Notes under the pieces: model-generated
Told to the model about the DNA's origin: nothing
Database searches by the model: none
What the model saw: only the letters and a program-made list of their open reading frames with translations
From: JBFMFE01 sp040752295
Lineage (GTDB): Bacteria > UBP15 > UBA6099 > JBFMBQ01
Length of the DNA stretch: 21,385 bases
Assembly: GCA_040752295.1 (NCBI GenBank)
Contig: JBFMFE010000117.1
Span: 1 to 21,385, forward strand
Direction: 5' to 3'
Made by a program: the position numbers and the translations under genes
In this document: piece by piece, positions 6,606-12,011 of the stretch
Numbering within the stretch: position 1 is the first letter of the stretch
Layout: every line of letters begins with the position of its first letter

Positions 6606-7622
6606 ATGGCGGAGAAATGCCTTGTGACGGGCGCGTCGGGCTTCAACGGCTTCCACATGGCGGCGCTATTGAGGGAGAAAGGCTGCGAGGTCCGCGCGAC
6701 GGACGTTGCGAACAAAGACCCCGGGTTCTGGGAAAAGCGCGGGGTGGAGTTCATCGAGGCGGACCTGACGAGGAAAGAGACGCTCAAGCCCGTGGTGAAG
6801 GGGATGGAGTGGGTGTTTCATCCGGCTGCGTTGTTCGACTACCTCGCGCCGTGGGACCTGCTCGAGAAGGTGAACGTCGGCGGCATGAGGAACATGATCG
6901 AGGTCTGCCTCGACGAGGGAGTGAAACGGTTCATACTGTGGAGCACGGCGGGGGTTTACGGACCGCTGAAACCCGAACTGCTGCCGTGCCGGGAGGACCA
7001 CCCGAAGAACCCGGCGAACAACTACGAGAGGAGCAAGTGGGCGCAGGAGCAGTTGTTGATGGAGTACGTGGAGAAGCATGGATTTCCGGCGAGCGTGATC
7101 AGACCCGCGCCGGTTTACGGACCGCGGAACGTGTACGGCATCGCGCAGCTGATCACGGCGATCGCGCGCGGGTGGCTGGGGATGTACGTGACGAACTACA
7201 AGAACCGGCTTCCGTTCGTGCACGTCGCGGACGTGGTGCGCAGCGCGCTGTTCCTTGCGCCGAAGAAGGAGACGGCGGGCGAGGCGTACAACGTCGTGGA
7301 CGACACGCACTATTACGCCGACGACATAATGCCCTACATAGGGAAGCTGACGGATTCGGTGATGGTTCCGGTGTGGGTGGCGAAGCCGCTGTACAGGAGC
7401 GCGATAAGGTTCGGTTACAACGTGTTCGTCAGGCGGGCGGAGAGCCTCCGGAAGAAGGGGCGGCGCCCGCTGTTCGATCCGGACACGATACTGTACGGTG
7501 TGAACGACTACTGGTTCAGCAACGAGAAGATAAAGGGACTGGGATTCGAGCTGACGTATCCCGACGTGAAGACGGGGATAGTGACGGCGGTGGACTGGCT
7601 GAAGAAGGAGGGGATGATCTGA
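6606..7622 (+). CDS. NAD(P)-dependent extended SDR epimerase/dehydratase/reductase
   Basis: A 338-residue extended short-chain dehydrogenase. The Rossmann motif is TGASGFNG (Gly9, Gly12, Gly15). The NAD-dependent domain continues with an acidic residue (Asp33 in ATDV), an FHPAALFDY segment, the catalytic Ser113-Thr114 in WSTAGVYG, and the Tyr140-x3-Lys144 pair in NNYERSK. RPAPVYGPRNVYG lies further on, as in nucleotide-sugar epimerases and 3-beta-hydroxysteroid or dihydroflavonol reductase-like SDRs. The C-terminal third is divergent and basic, with no strong membrane segment. Nothing in the sequence fixes the substrate. GGGGTGAAG precedes ATG 6606. The stop overlaps the next gene by one base (TGATG), so the downstream small membrane protein probably works with it. 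Confidence 0.85.
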   Translation: MAEKCLVTGASGFNGFHMAALLREKGCEVRATDVANKDPGFWEKRGVEFIEADLTRKETLKPVVKGMEWVFHPAALFDYLAPWDLLEKVNVGGMRNMIEVCLDEGVKRFILWSTAGVYGPLKPELLPCREDHPKNPANNYERSKWAQEQLLMEYVEKHGFPASVIRPAPVYGPRNVYGIAQLITAIARGWLGMYVTNYKNRLPFVHVADVVRSALFLAPKKETAGEAYNVVDDTHYYADDIMPYIGKLTDSVMVPVWVAKPLYRSAIRFGYNVFVRRAESLRKKGRRPLFDPDTILYGVNDYWFSNEKIKGLGFELTYPDVKTGIVTAVDWLKKEGMI

Positions 7623-8041
7623 TGCCGTACGACAGTTTCCTCCTGGACCCGTTTCTGCTTTACGCGAGCGGCGTTGCGCTCGTTGGGGTCTCGTCGAGGG
7701 CGCTGAAATGGCGCTGGAAGTGGTTTCTCCCGGCGGCGTGCGCGGCGGTGATGGCGATATTCTGGGTGTGCAGCGTGTCGCTGTATTTCGATCTTCCGTG
7801 GATAGAGTGGATGTGGCGGATGTGCGGCGCGGAGTCCGGGCGGGACTGGATGATCAATTCCGGCGTTTTCAACTTTGATTACGGGAACGTGTCCGAGGCG
7901 GGGCACCTGTTGTGCGGGTTCATGTTCGCGCTGTACCCGCTGTGGCTGAAGCTCGGCGTGGACGGGGGGAAGGTGCTGTTCGGGAGGCGGGCGGGTCAGG
8001 ACGGACTGATCGGCGCGCTGGGCACGAAGGCGTCGAGATGA
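7622..8041 (+). CDS. small integral membrane protein of unknown function
   Basis: 139 residues starting at ATG 7622 inside the TGATG junction with the SDR gene, with GGAGGGG upstream. Hydrophobic segments lie at about 6-24, 36-57 and 98-114. Between the second and third is a Trp-rich stretch (WIEWMWRMCG) and FNFDYGNVSEAGH, with possible metal or heme ligands (His, Cys) that I cannot confirm. The C-terminus is basic. I do not recognise a family. Tight coupling to the SDR enzyme suggests a membrane partner, anchor or lipid-substrate link (inference). The open frame continues upstream inside the SDR gene, but that part reads like antisense-type GC-rich noise. Confidence 0.75.
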   Translation: MPYDSFLLDPFLLYASGVALVGVSSRALKWRWKWFLPAACAAVMAIFWVCSVSLYFDLPWIEWMWRMCGAESGRDWMINSGVFNFDYGNVSEAGHLLCGFMFALYPLWLKLGVDGGKVLFGRRAGQDGLIGALGTKASR

Positions 8042-8181
8042 GAAGCGCGGGCGGAAATTCACGCACGGATCGGGAATTTATCGCGCGCGCGGACCCGAAA
8101 AGGCGCCCCGCGGGCGTTCAGACCGGGCACACCGCCGCGTGCAGTTTCACCGGAAGTTACGTTTCAGGCGCCGCTGACCGT

Positions 8182-8211
8182 TCCACCAGCGTCATACAGG
8201 TGGATTCTTTT
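8182..8211 (+). terminator. probable terminator after the SDR/membrane-protein pair
   Basis: A TCCACC (8182-8187) / GGTGGA (8199-8204) stem with an 11-base loop is followed by TTCTTTT. It faces the convergent end of the minus-strand TOPRIM-like gene and marks the left edge of the AT-rich island. Confidence 0.5.
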
Positions 8212-8785
8212 ACTCAAAAGCGGCGTTTATAAACAGCCTTCCGCAATTCTTCTTCTTTTCCATTACTACCAGTTCTCTACAAAAGTGATCGAATGACCTT
8301 GATTTTTTACGCCATTCTCCGATCTGAGCATCCTTAACGAAGGAGATTATATCTTCTTTTTTCGGAGATCGAGCCGATATTCCCATTGCTTTAACGAAAT
8401 ACTTTTTTCTGAATCTTGAATCTCTCGGCGGGGAGGTTCCGAAACGTTTTTTGCAGTAGTTTTGATCCGCGGTGAGCCAGCACTCGATGTTTCGTTCCGC
8501 GATGCCGTAAACCGTGTCCGCTTTGTATTCTTCCGGGACGTACGCGCTCTCCCTCTTTTTAATTTCCCTGAATTTCCCGGCGTCCGAGTCGTTCAGGATT
8601 ATGAAAATTTCCGCGCCTTTTTCTCTTAAAGCGGGCAATATTTTCCGTATTTCCCGCCTGAAACTTTCTCCTGAGGAACCACGCGCATCGCCTTTTATCA
8701 AAACAGCGCGGGGACACACACTTTCCTTCAATCCTTCAAGAAAAGCCTCGTCCGTCGATCCCTGGCACGTGAATCCGATCTTCAA
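8210..8785 (-). CDS. TOPRIM-like (DUF4276-like) protein of a two-gene ATPase system
   Basis: 191 residues. The layout fits a minimal TOPRIM nuclease fold: an N-terminal strand and conserved glutamate (KIGFTCQGSTDEAFL, Glu13), then a hydrophobic strand ending in acidic residues (IFIILNDSD, Asp66 and Asp68). AERNIECWLTAD (97-108) follows, resembling the E-x-W-L-x-A-D signature of DUF4276-type proteins. A basic C-terminus follows. The start is TTG 8785; its last two bases and the next base form the stop TGA of the upstream ATPase gene, with GGAG ten bases before it, so the two proteins are translationally coupled. TOPRIM proteins paired with OLD-like ATPases include nucleases of phage defence systems (Gabija, PARIS AriB, AbiL). 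The nuclease role here is inference; DUF4276 itself is poorly characterised. GC is far below that of the neighbours. Confidence 0.75.
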   Translation of the reverse strand: MKIGFTCQGSTDEAFLEGLKESVCPRAVLIKGDARGSSGESFRREIRKILPALREKGAEIFIILNDSDAGKFREIKKRESAYVPEEYKADTVYGIAERNIECWLTADQNYCKKRFGTSPPRDSRFRKKYFVKAMGISARSPKKEDIISFVKDAQIGEWRKKSRSFDHFCRELVVMEKKKNCGRLFINAAFE

Positions 8786-9987
8786 GGCGTAAAAACTCCG
8801 TAGAAGTGCATATCGCCGAGCGGCATCTTTTCGAGCAGTTTTTTTATCTTTCTCTTATCAACCCTTACCGGCGCCGTTCGTCCATTCTGATTTTCAAGAA
8901 CCTTGAGACCATCAATATTGTCGTCGAACAGATCGATCATGAACGGCGAATGAGATGTGAATATGATTTGCCCTGGAGATTCCTTGAAGAGATTGTACAG
9001 GAGTTTCAGCATTCCTGCGTGTATTCCGTTTTCAGGCTCCTCTATTGTAAAAGTAGGGCTGATTTTTAATTCTTTGAAATACATTTCCGACATTATCAGA
9101 ATCATGGCAAGCCCCATGAAACGCAGAGTTCCGCCGGAGACGCTGTCAAGCTCAAAATGATGATCGTCTCTGCCGGAAAAAGCGGGGTCGGCATAGGCTT
9201 GGTGCCTTATCTTCTCGTCATCTATCTCGATTTCCACTATTCCCGGCTCGATCATTTGAACCAGTGTTAAGTAGTCCCTGTAAAAGTCCTTTCGCTCATT
9301 TTTAAGCACGTAAACGGACCACCACAGATTGTTTCCTCTGCCGTCGAGCATCATTCTGCGGTCTATTTCAATGCTTTTCAAATATCTGGGTTCGATATCG
9401 AAATTAGCGATTAAACGGAGGTACTTTTTGAACTGGTTGGACATTTCATATTCATCACTGTCAACCAGTTCGGAGAGCATTGTTTTTTCGGGCTTTATTT
9501 TTTCTTCTATACTTGCCCACTTTTTTGTTTTTTTCGTCGTTTTCTCCCTCATCAGGGTTGTTTTGCCTCTCACGTTTTTTATAAGTGTAATTTCATCCGA
9601 ACCCGCCCTTTTTACTTTTAAAGTTTCATTCTCGACGGTAAGTATCGGTTTCGCCTTTATCACGTCACATCCGTCACAGCGTACTTTCAGGGAGTAGTTG
9701 AAAGCTGATTTTCGGTTTCTTCCGGAAGCGCCGGGGAGTTCGCATTCCATTGAAAACTCCGCATAGCTTCTTTCAGAGCCGAAATTCAGAAACCGCGCTG
9801 TATATCCCATTGACCTTCTGAAAGCGTCATTCAAATCGGTTTCCTGAGAGAGTTTCAGGAACTGAAGTACGCGACAGAAGTTTGTCTTGCCTGAATTATT
9901 TCTGCCTACGATGACGTTTATCCGCTCCAGATCGATTTTAAAGTCTTCAAAAGAAAGGCAGTTTTTTATGTGAATTCTCTTCAGCAT
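8782..9987 (-). CDS. OLD/RecF-type AAA ATPase of a two-gene ATPase-TOPRIM system
   Basis: 401 residues with the ABC-like AAA ATPase architecture of OLD, RecF and AAA_21 proteins. Walker A is GRNNSGKT (28-35), the signature-like motif is SVSGGT (282-287), Walker B with its catalytic acidic pair is TFTIEEPENGIH (312-323), and the H-loop is FTSHSPF (343-349). Between them is a long charged insert (about 100-260) replacing the coiled coil of SMC-like relatives. The C-terminal LLEKMPLGDMHFYG resembles the tail of ATPases encoded beside DUF4276 genes. There is no TOPRIM domain in this chain; it is supplied by the next gene, joined by a 4-nt overlap. The ATG at 9987 has a weak ribosome binding site and a convincing promoter at 10036-10064. 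Low GC (for example 23 of 60 bases at 9541-9600) marks it as recently acquired. Confidence 0.85.
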   Translation of the reverse strand: MLKRIHIKNCLSFEDFKIDLERINVIVGRNNSGKTNFCRVLQFLKLSQETDLNDAFRRSMGYTARFLNFGSERSYAEFSMECELPGASGRNRKSAFNYSLKVRCDGCDVIKAKPILTVENETLKVKRAGSDEITLIKNVRGKTTLMREKTTKKTKKWASIEEKIKPEKTMLSELVDSDEYEMSNQFKKYLRLIANFDIEPRYLKSIEIDRRMMLDGRGNNLWWSVYVLKNERKDFYRDYLTLVQMIEPGIVEIEIDDEKIRHQAYADPAFSGRDDHHFELDSVSGGTLRFMGLAMILIMSEMYFKELKISPTFTIEEPENGIHAGMLKLLYNLFKESPGQIIFTSHSPFMIDLFDDNIDGLKVLENQNGRTAPVRVDKRKIKKLLEKMPLGDMHFYGVFTP

Positions 9988-10035
9988 AACGCTGAACCTG
10001 TCCCGTACGCTTTCGCGGTTTCGACTCCCCGGTTA

Positions 10036-10064
10036 ATTTTAGCAAACAAACCGCGTCTGGTGAA
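10036..10064 (-). promoter_or_regulatory. promoter of the ATPase-TOPRIM module
   Basis: On the minus strand TTCACC (10064-10059), a 17-base spacer, then TAAAAT (10041-10036). It gives a leader of about 40 bases before ATG 9987 and lets the module be expressed independently of the flavoprotein gene upstream. Confidence 0.6.
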
Positions 10065-10098
10065 GACGGATTTTTCCCGATTTCATCGGCATCACGGG

Positions 10099-11151
10099 TC
10101 ACACGTTTTGAAGTCTCTTGATGAAGTTCGGTCCCTTGTAGCCGGGGATGCCTTTCATTATGTAGTTCGTGAGCGTTTTGAAGCGGTCGGGGTTGTTGAG
10201 CATGGCGCTCAGGAGCGCGCGGCGGGCGAACCACGGCGTCGCCCTCACGACCGGCGGCACCCTGCGAAGGACGCGGTGGGCTTTTGTGAATTCACGGAAG
10301 TCGGAGACTGCCTTTGGAGGGTCGGCGACGGCGAGCGCGGCGATCCTGCCGGAGTGCAGCGCCCCTACGATGCCGAAGGTGAAGACCGGCTCCATCATGC
10401 CGCCGAGGTTTCCGGCGACGACGTGTTTTCCGGCGAAGAGAGTGGGGCGCAGCGGGTTCGCGCCGGAGTAGAACCGCCATTTTTTTATCTCTATCCCCTC
10501 GGTTTCGCGGAGCTGACGGGCGAACTTCTCGCCCGTGTCCCTCTTTATCTTCACCCTCGAAAAGACAAGCGCCAGCATCAGCCCGTTTGTTATCGCGACG
10601 TATCCGTAGTCCGGCGTGTAGTGGTTCCAGAAGCCGAACGAGAGGTTCCCCGGTTCCGCCTTTCCGACGGCGATGAAGTACTCGAACTTCACGGAGGGGA
10701 TTCCGAGCGCCTTGAACATCTCCGGGTGCAGCCCCGTTGCGATTATGCTTTTTTCGGGGATGCGGGAGAGTTTTTCGGGCGTGATGGGCGAGTTGAACTC
10801 GAACTCCACGCCGAGCTTCAGCGCCTCGCCGTACAGAAACCTGTCGAGCGAGGTGTTCCTTCCGCCCCGTTCGACGACGTAAAGTTCTGAGGGGTCCATG
10901 GCGAACCGCCTGTCGCCGACGTGGACGTTGAACCCGTCCACTCTGCCGAAGAACGCGCCGAGGTCAATGCCGATGTACTCCCAGGTTGAGGGACCGTGCA
11001 TGGGCGTGAGGTGTGCGGAGGGGTGGAACTGGGGGGAGCCGCCGACGTCTTTCTCGCGCTCGAAGACGACGACCCTGAATCCGGCGCGCGCGAGGTTGAT
11101 CGCCGCCGTCAGTCCCGACAGACCGGCGCCGTGGACCTGGATTTCCTTCAC
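10099..11151 (-). CDS. FAD-dependent oxidoreductase of the geranylgeranyl-reductase-like type
   Basis: 350 residues. An N-terminal dinucleotide-binding fold has GAGLSGL (8-14) and the ribose-binding acidic residue in VVVFERE (28-32). A second FAD contact region reads VVAGNLGGMMEPVFTFG through ALHSGRIAA (244-272), the pattern in geranylgeranyl reductases, squalene-epoxidase-like and p-hydroxybenzoate-hydroxylase-like proteins. The usual GD before the second motif is replaced by GN. The C-terminus (about 285-350) is basic and could touch the membrane. The start is GTG 11151 with GGGAGG six bases upstream. It lies 39 bases after the SCP2-domain gene in the same direction, so the two probably form an operon acting on a lipid or isoprenoid substrate (inference). 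A steroid or carotenoid-type oxidoreductase is the alternative. Confidence 0.8.
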   Translation of the reverse strand: MKEIQVHGAGLSGLTAAINLARAGFRVVVFEREKDVGGSPQFHPSAHLTPMHGPSTWEYIGIDLGAFFGRVDGFNVHVGDRRFAMDPSELYVVERGGRNTSLDRFLYGEALKLGVEFEFNSPITPEKLSRIPEKSIIATGLHPEMFKALGIPSVKFEYFIAVGKAEPGNLSFGFWNHYTPDYGYVAITNGLMLALVFSRVKIKRDTGEKFARQLRETEGIEIKKWRFYSGANPLRPTLFAGKHVVAGNLGGMMEPVFTFGIVGALHSGRIAALAVADPPKAVSDFREFTKAHRVLRRVPPVVRATPWFARRALLSAMLNNPDRFKTLTNYIMKGIPGYKGPNFIKRLQNV

Positions 11152-11190
11152 GACCGCCCTCCCCTTCCGCCGGCGGCTGCGCCCGGCGCG

Positions 11191-11601
11191 TCAGAACTCC
11201 GTGTTGATGTCCTTGATGGCGGAGATCATGATGTTGATGCTCTTGACGTGGCGGAGCAGTTCGCGCACGTCGCCGGCGATGATCTCGAATTTCTTTTCGG
11301 TGATCGCGCGGATGGGGTCGAGTTCGCCCGTCGCCACCGCGGTCCAGTTATCGTACGAGCCTTTGAAGACGTAATCCGCCTTTTTTCCCTCGTGGGAGTC
11401 AAGCTCGGCGATCTCCTGAACCTGCCCTTTTTTCGCGAGGGCGTAGAAGCTTTTCTCGGTCGGGAAGTCCTTTTCGGGGCAGGGTTCCATGACCATTATG
11501 AACGAGGCTGCGAACTCTTTCGCCGCTTTCTTGAAATCCTTTGAACCGTTCAGGTGCTCTTTCAGCTTTTCTCCCCATTCCATGGTTGCGAACTTCGGCA
11601 T
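11191..11601 (-). CDS. SCP2 sterol-binding-like domain protein
   Basis: 136 residues, almost all one SCP2-type lipid-binding domain. Helical N-terminus with WGEKLKEHLNGSKDFKKAA, a central beta region, and ADYVFKGSYDNWTAVATGELDPIRAI followed by helices, matching the family pattern in which a Gly-rich turn precedes the ligand tunnel. The start is ATG 11601 because GGGAGGTGG stands directly upstream; an in-frame upstream start (11640) would read through the ribosome binding site and promoter. SCP2 proteins bind or present hydrophobic ligands such as fatty acyl-CoA or isoprenoids. Here the gene is first in a probable operon with a GGR-like flavoprotein, so it may carry that enzyme's lipid substrate (inference). 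The promoter region holds a 13-bp perfect inverted repeat. Confidence 0.82.
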   Translation of the reverse strand: MPKFATMEWGEKLKEHLNGSKDFKKAAKEFAASFIMVMEPCPEKDFPTEKSFYALAKKGQVQEIAELDSHEGKKADYVFKGSYDNWTAVATGELDPIRAITEKKFEIIAGDVRELLRHVKSINIMISAIKDINTEF

Positions 11602-11630
11602 CGTCTTCCACCTCCCAGTCGTTTCGGGAT

Positions 11631-11641
11631 ATTTTATCATA
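11631..11641 (-). promoter_or_regulatory. -10 region of the SCP2-flavoprotein operon
   Basis: TATGATAAAAT on the minus strand, 30 bases before ATG 11601, identical to the element before the SDR gene. The matching -35 position (about 11659-11664) has no good hexamer and lies inside the inverted repeat, which suggests regulated use. Confidence 0.5.
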
Positions 11642-11656
11642 CGGCGGGAACTTCAC

Positions 11657-11689
11657 CCTGATTTTGCATAAAATTCATGCAAAATCAGG
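11657..11689. promoter_or_regulatory. perfect 13-bp inverted repeat, candidate operator
   Basis: CCTGATTTTGCAT (11657-11669), a 7-base spacer and its exact complement (11677-11689). It covers the -35 position of the SCP2 operon, about 56 bases before its start codon. No T-run follows on either strand, so a terminator is unlikely. A dimeric regulator site is my preferred reading. Confidence 0.6.
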
Positions 11690-11850
11690 AGTAAACCGGG
11701 GCACAATAGAAAAAAGAAGCAAAAGAGAAAACCACCCCATCTTTATATTCCTCCCTTTTTGTTCCTTTATACCAGCCCGCAGCCCGTAATATCGATTAGC
11801 ATTTCTATTACTGATGACGTAAGGTTAAAGAGGGAACGCATTTGAGAAAT

Positions 11851-11871
11851 GGGGAGTATATGATGCTCCCC
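11851..11871. repeat. 9-bp hairpin
   Basis: GGGGAGTAT (11851-11859) pairs with ATGCTCCCC (11863-11871) with one G-T wobble and a 3-base loop. It could be a weak terminator, but no clear T-run follows on either strand. Confidence 0.45.
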
Positions 11872-11873
11872 CT

Positions 11874-11885
11874 TGTAATATTACA
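11874..11885. promoter_or_regulatory. 12-bp perfect palindrome TGTAATATTACA
   Basis: A perfect palindrome with half-sites TGTAA/TTACA. The same half-sites recur in opposite order at 11995-12005 (TTACA-A-TGTAA), which overlaps a TACAAT -10 (11996-12001) for the Wzy-like gene. Possible regulator sites. Confidence 0.4.
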
Positions 11886-11995
11886 GAACGGCACGTGACA
11901 GCCGTATCGTTGAATGGCTCCGACGGCGCGAAGGGCTTTCGGTGCGCCGCGCTTCGGCGTCGATCGCGCGAATTCCTTCGCGAACACGCGTGTAT

Positions 11996-12001
11996 TACAA
12001 T
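11996..12001 (+). promoter_or_regulatory. candidate -10 of the Wzy/WaaL-type gene
   Basis: TACAAT matches 5/6 and lies inside the inverted repeat TTACA-A-TGTAA. No good -35 is seen. The start of transcription would fall within a few bases of ATG 12012. Confidence 0.35.
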
Positions 12002-12011
12002 GTAAACGGAC

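Larger units (their letters stand above)
11690..12011. other. AT-rich intergenic region with palindromes between divergent genes
   Basis: No gene is supported. It contains purine- and pyrimidine-rich tracts (11706-11760), a hairpin at 11851-11871, a 12-bp palindrome at 11874-11885 and TTACAATGTAA at 11995-12005. It lies where the strand base composition changes along the window. Confidence 0.5.

Noticed and set aside
8038..8232. 64-codon frame starting ATGA at the end of the small membrane protein gene
   Set aside because: Overlap-style start is tempting, but the translation is low-complexity and polar, spans the terminator hairpin and enters the convergent TOPRIM-like gene.
10010..10035. 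tRNA T-arm-like sequence GGTTTCGACTCCCC near the right edge of the AT-rich island
   Set aside because: The stem does not pair and there is no acceptor or anticodon arm, so it is not a tRNA or a clear attachment-site fragment.
8160..10100. Target-site duplications or terminal repeats flanking the AT-rich module
   Set aside because: I compared both edges by eye and found no matching direct or inverted repeats, and no transposase or integrase is present.
11608..11640. Longer start for the SCP2-domain gene at 11640
   Set aside because: The extra residues would be encoded by the ribosome binding site and -10 region, and the GGGAGGTGG motif places the start at 11601.
11657..11689. dif-like reading of the 13-bp inverted repeat
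   Set aside because: The right arm has TCATGCAAAAT, loosely like a XerD arm, but arm spacing and the left half do not fit the 11-6-11 layout.
11981..12008. Possible dif (XerCD) site around CAATGTAAACG
   Set aside because: The right arm partly matches the Firmicutes XerD arm (TTATGTAAACT), but the left arm CGAACACGCGT does not match a XerC arm. Sequence alone does not support it.
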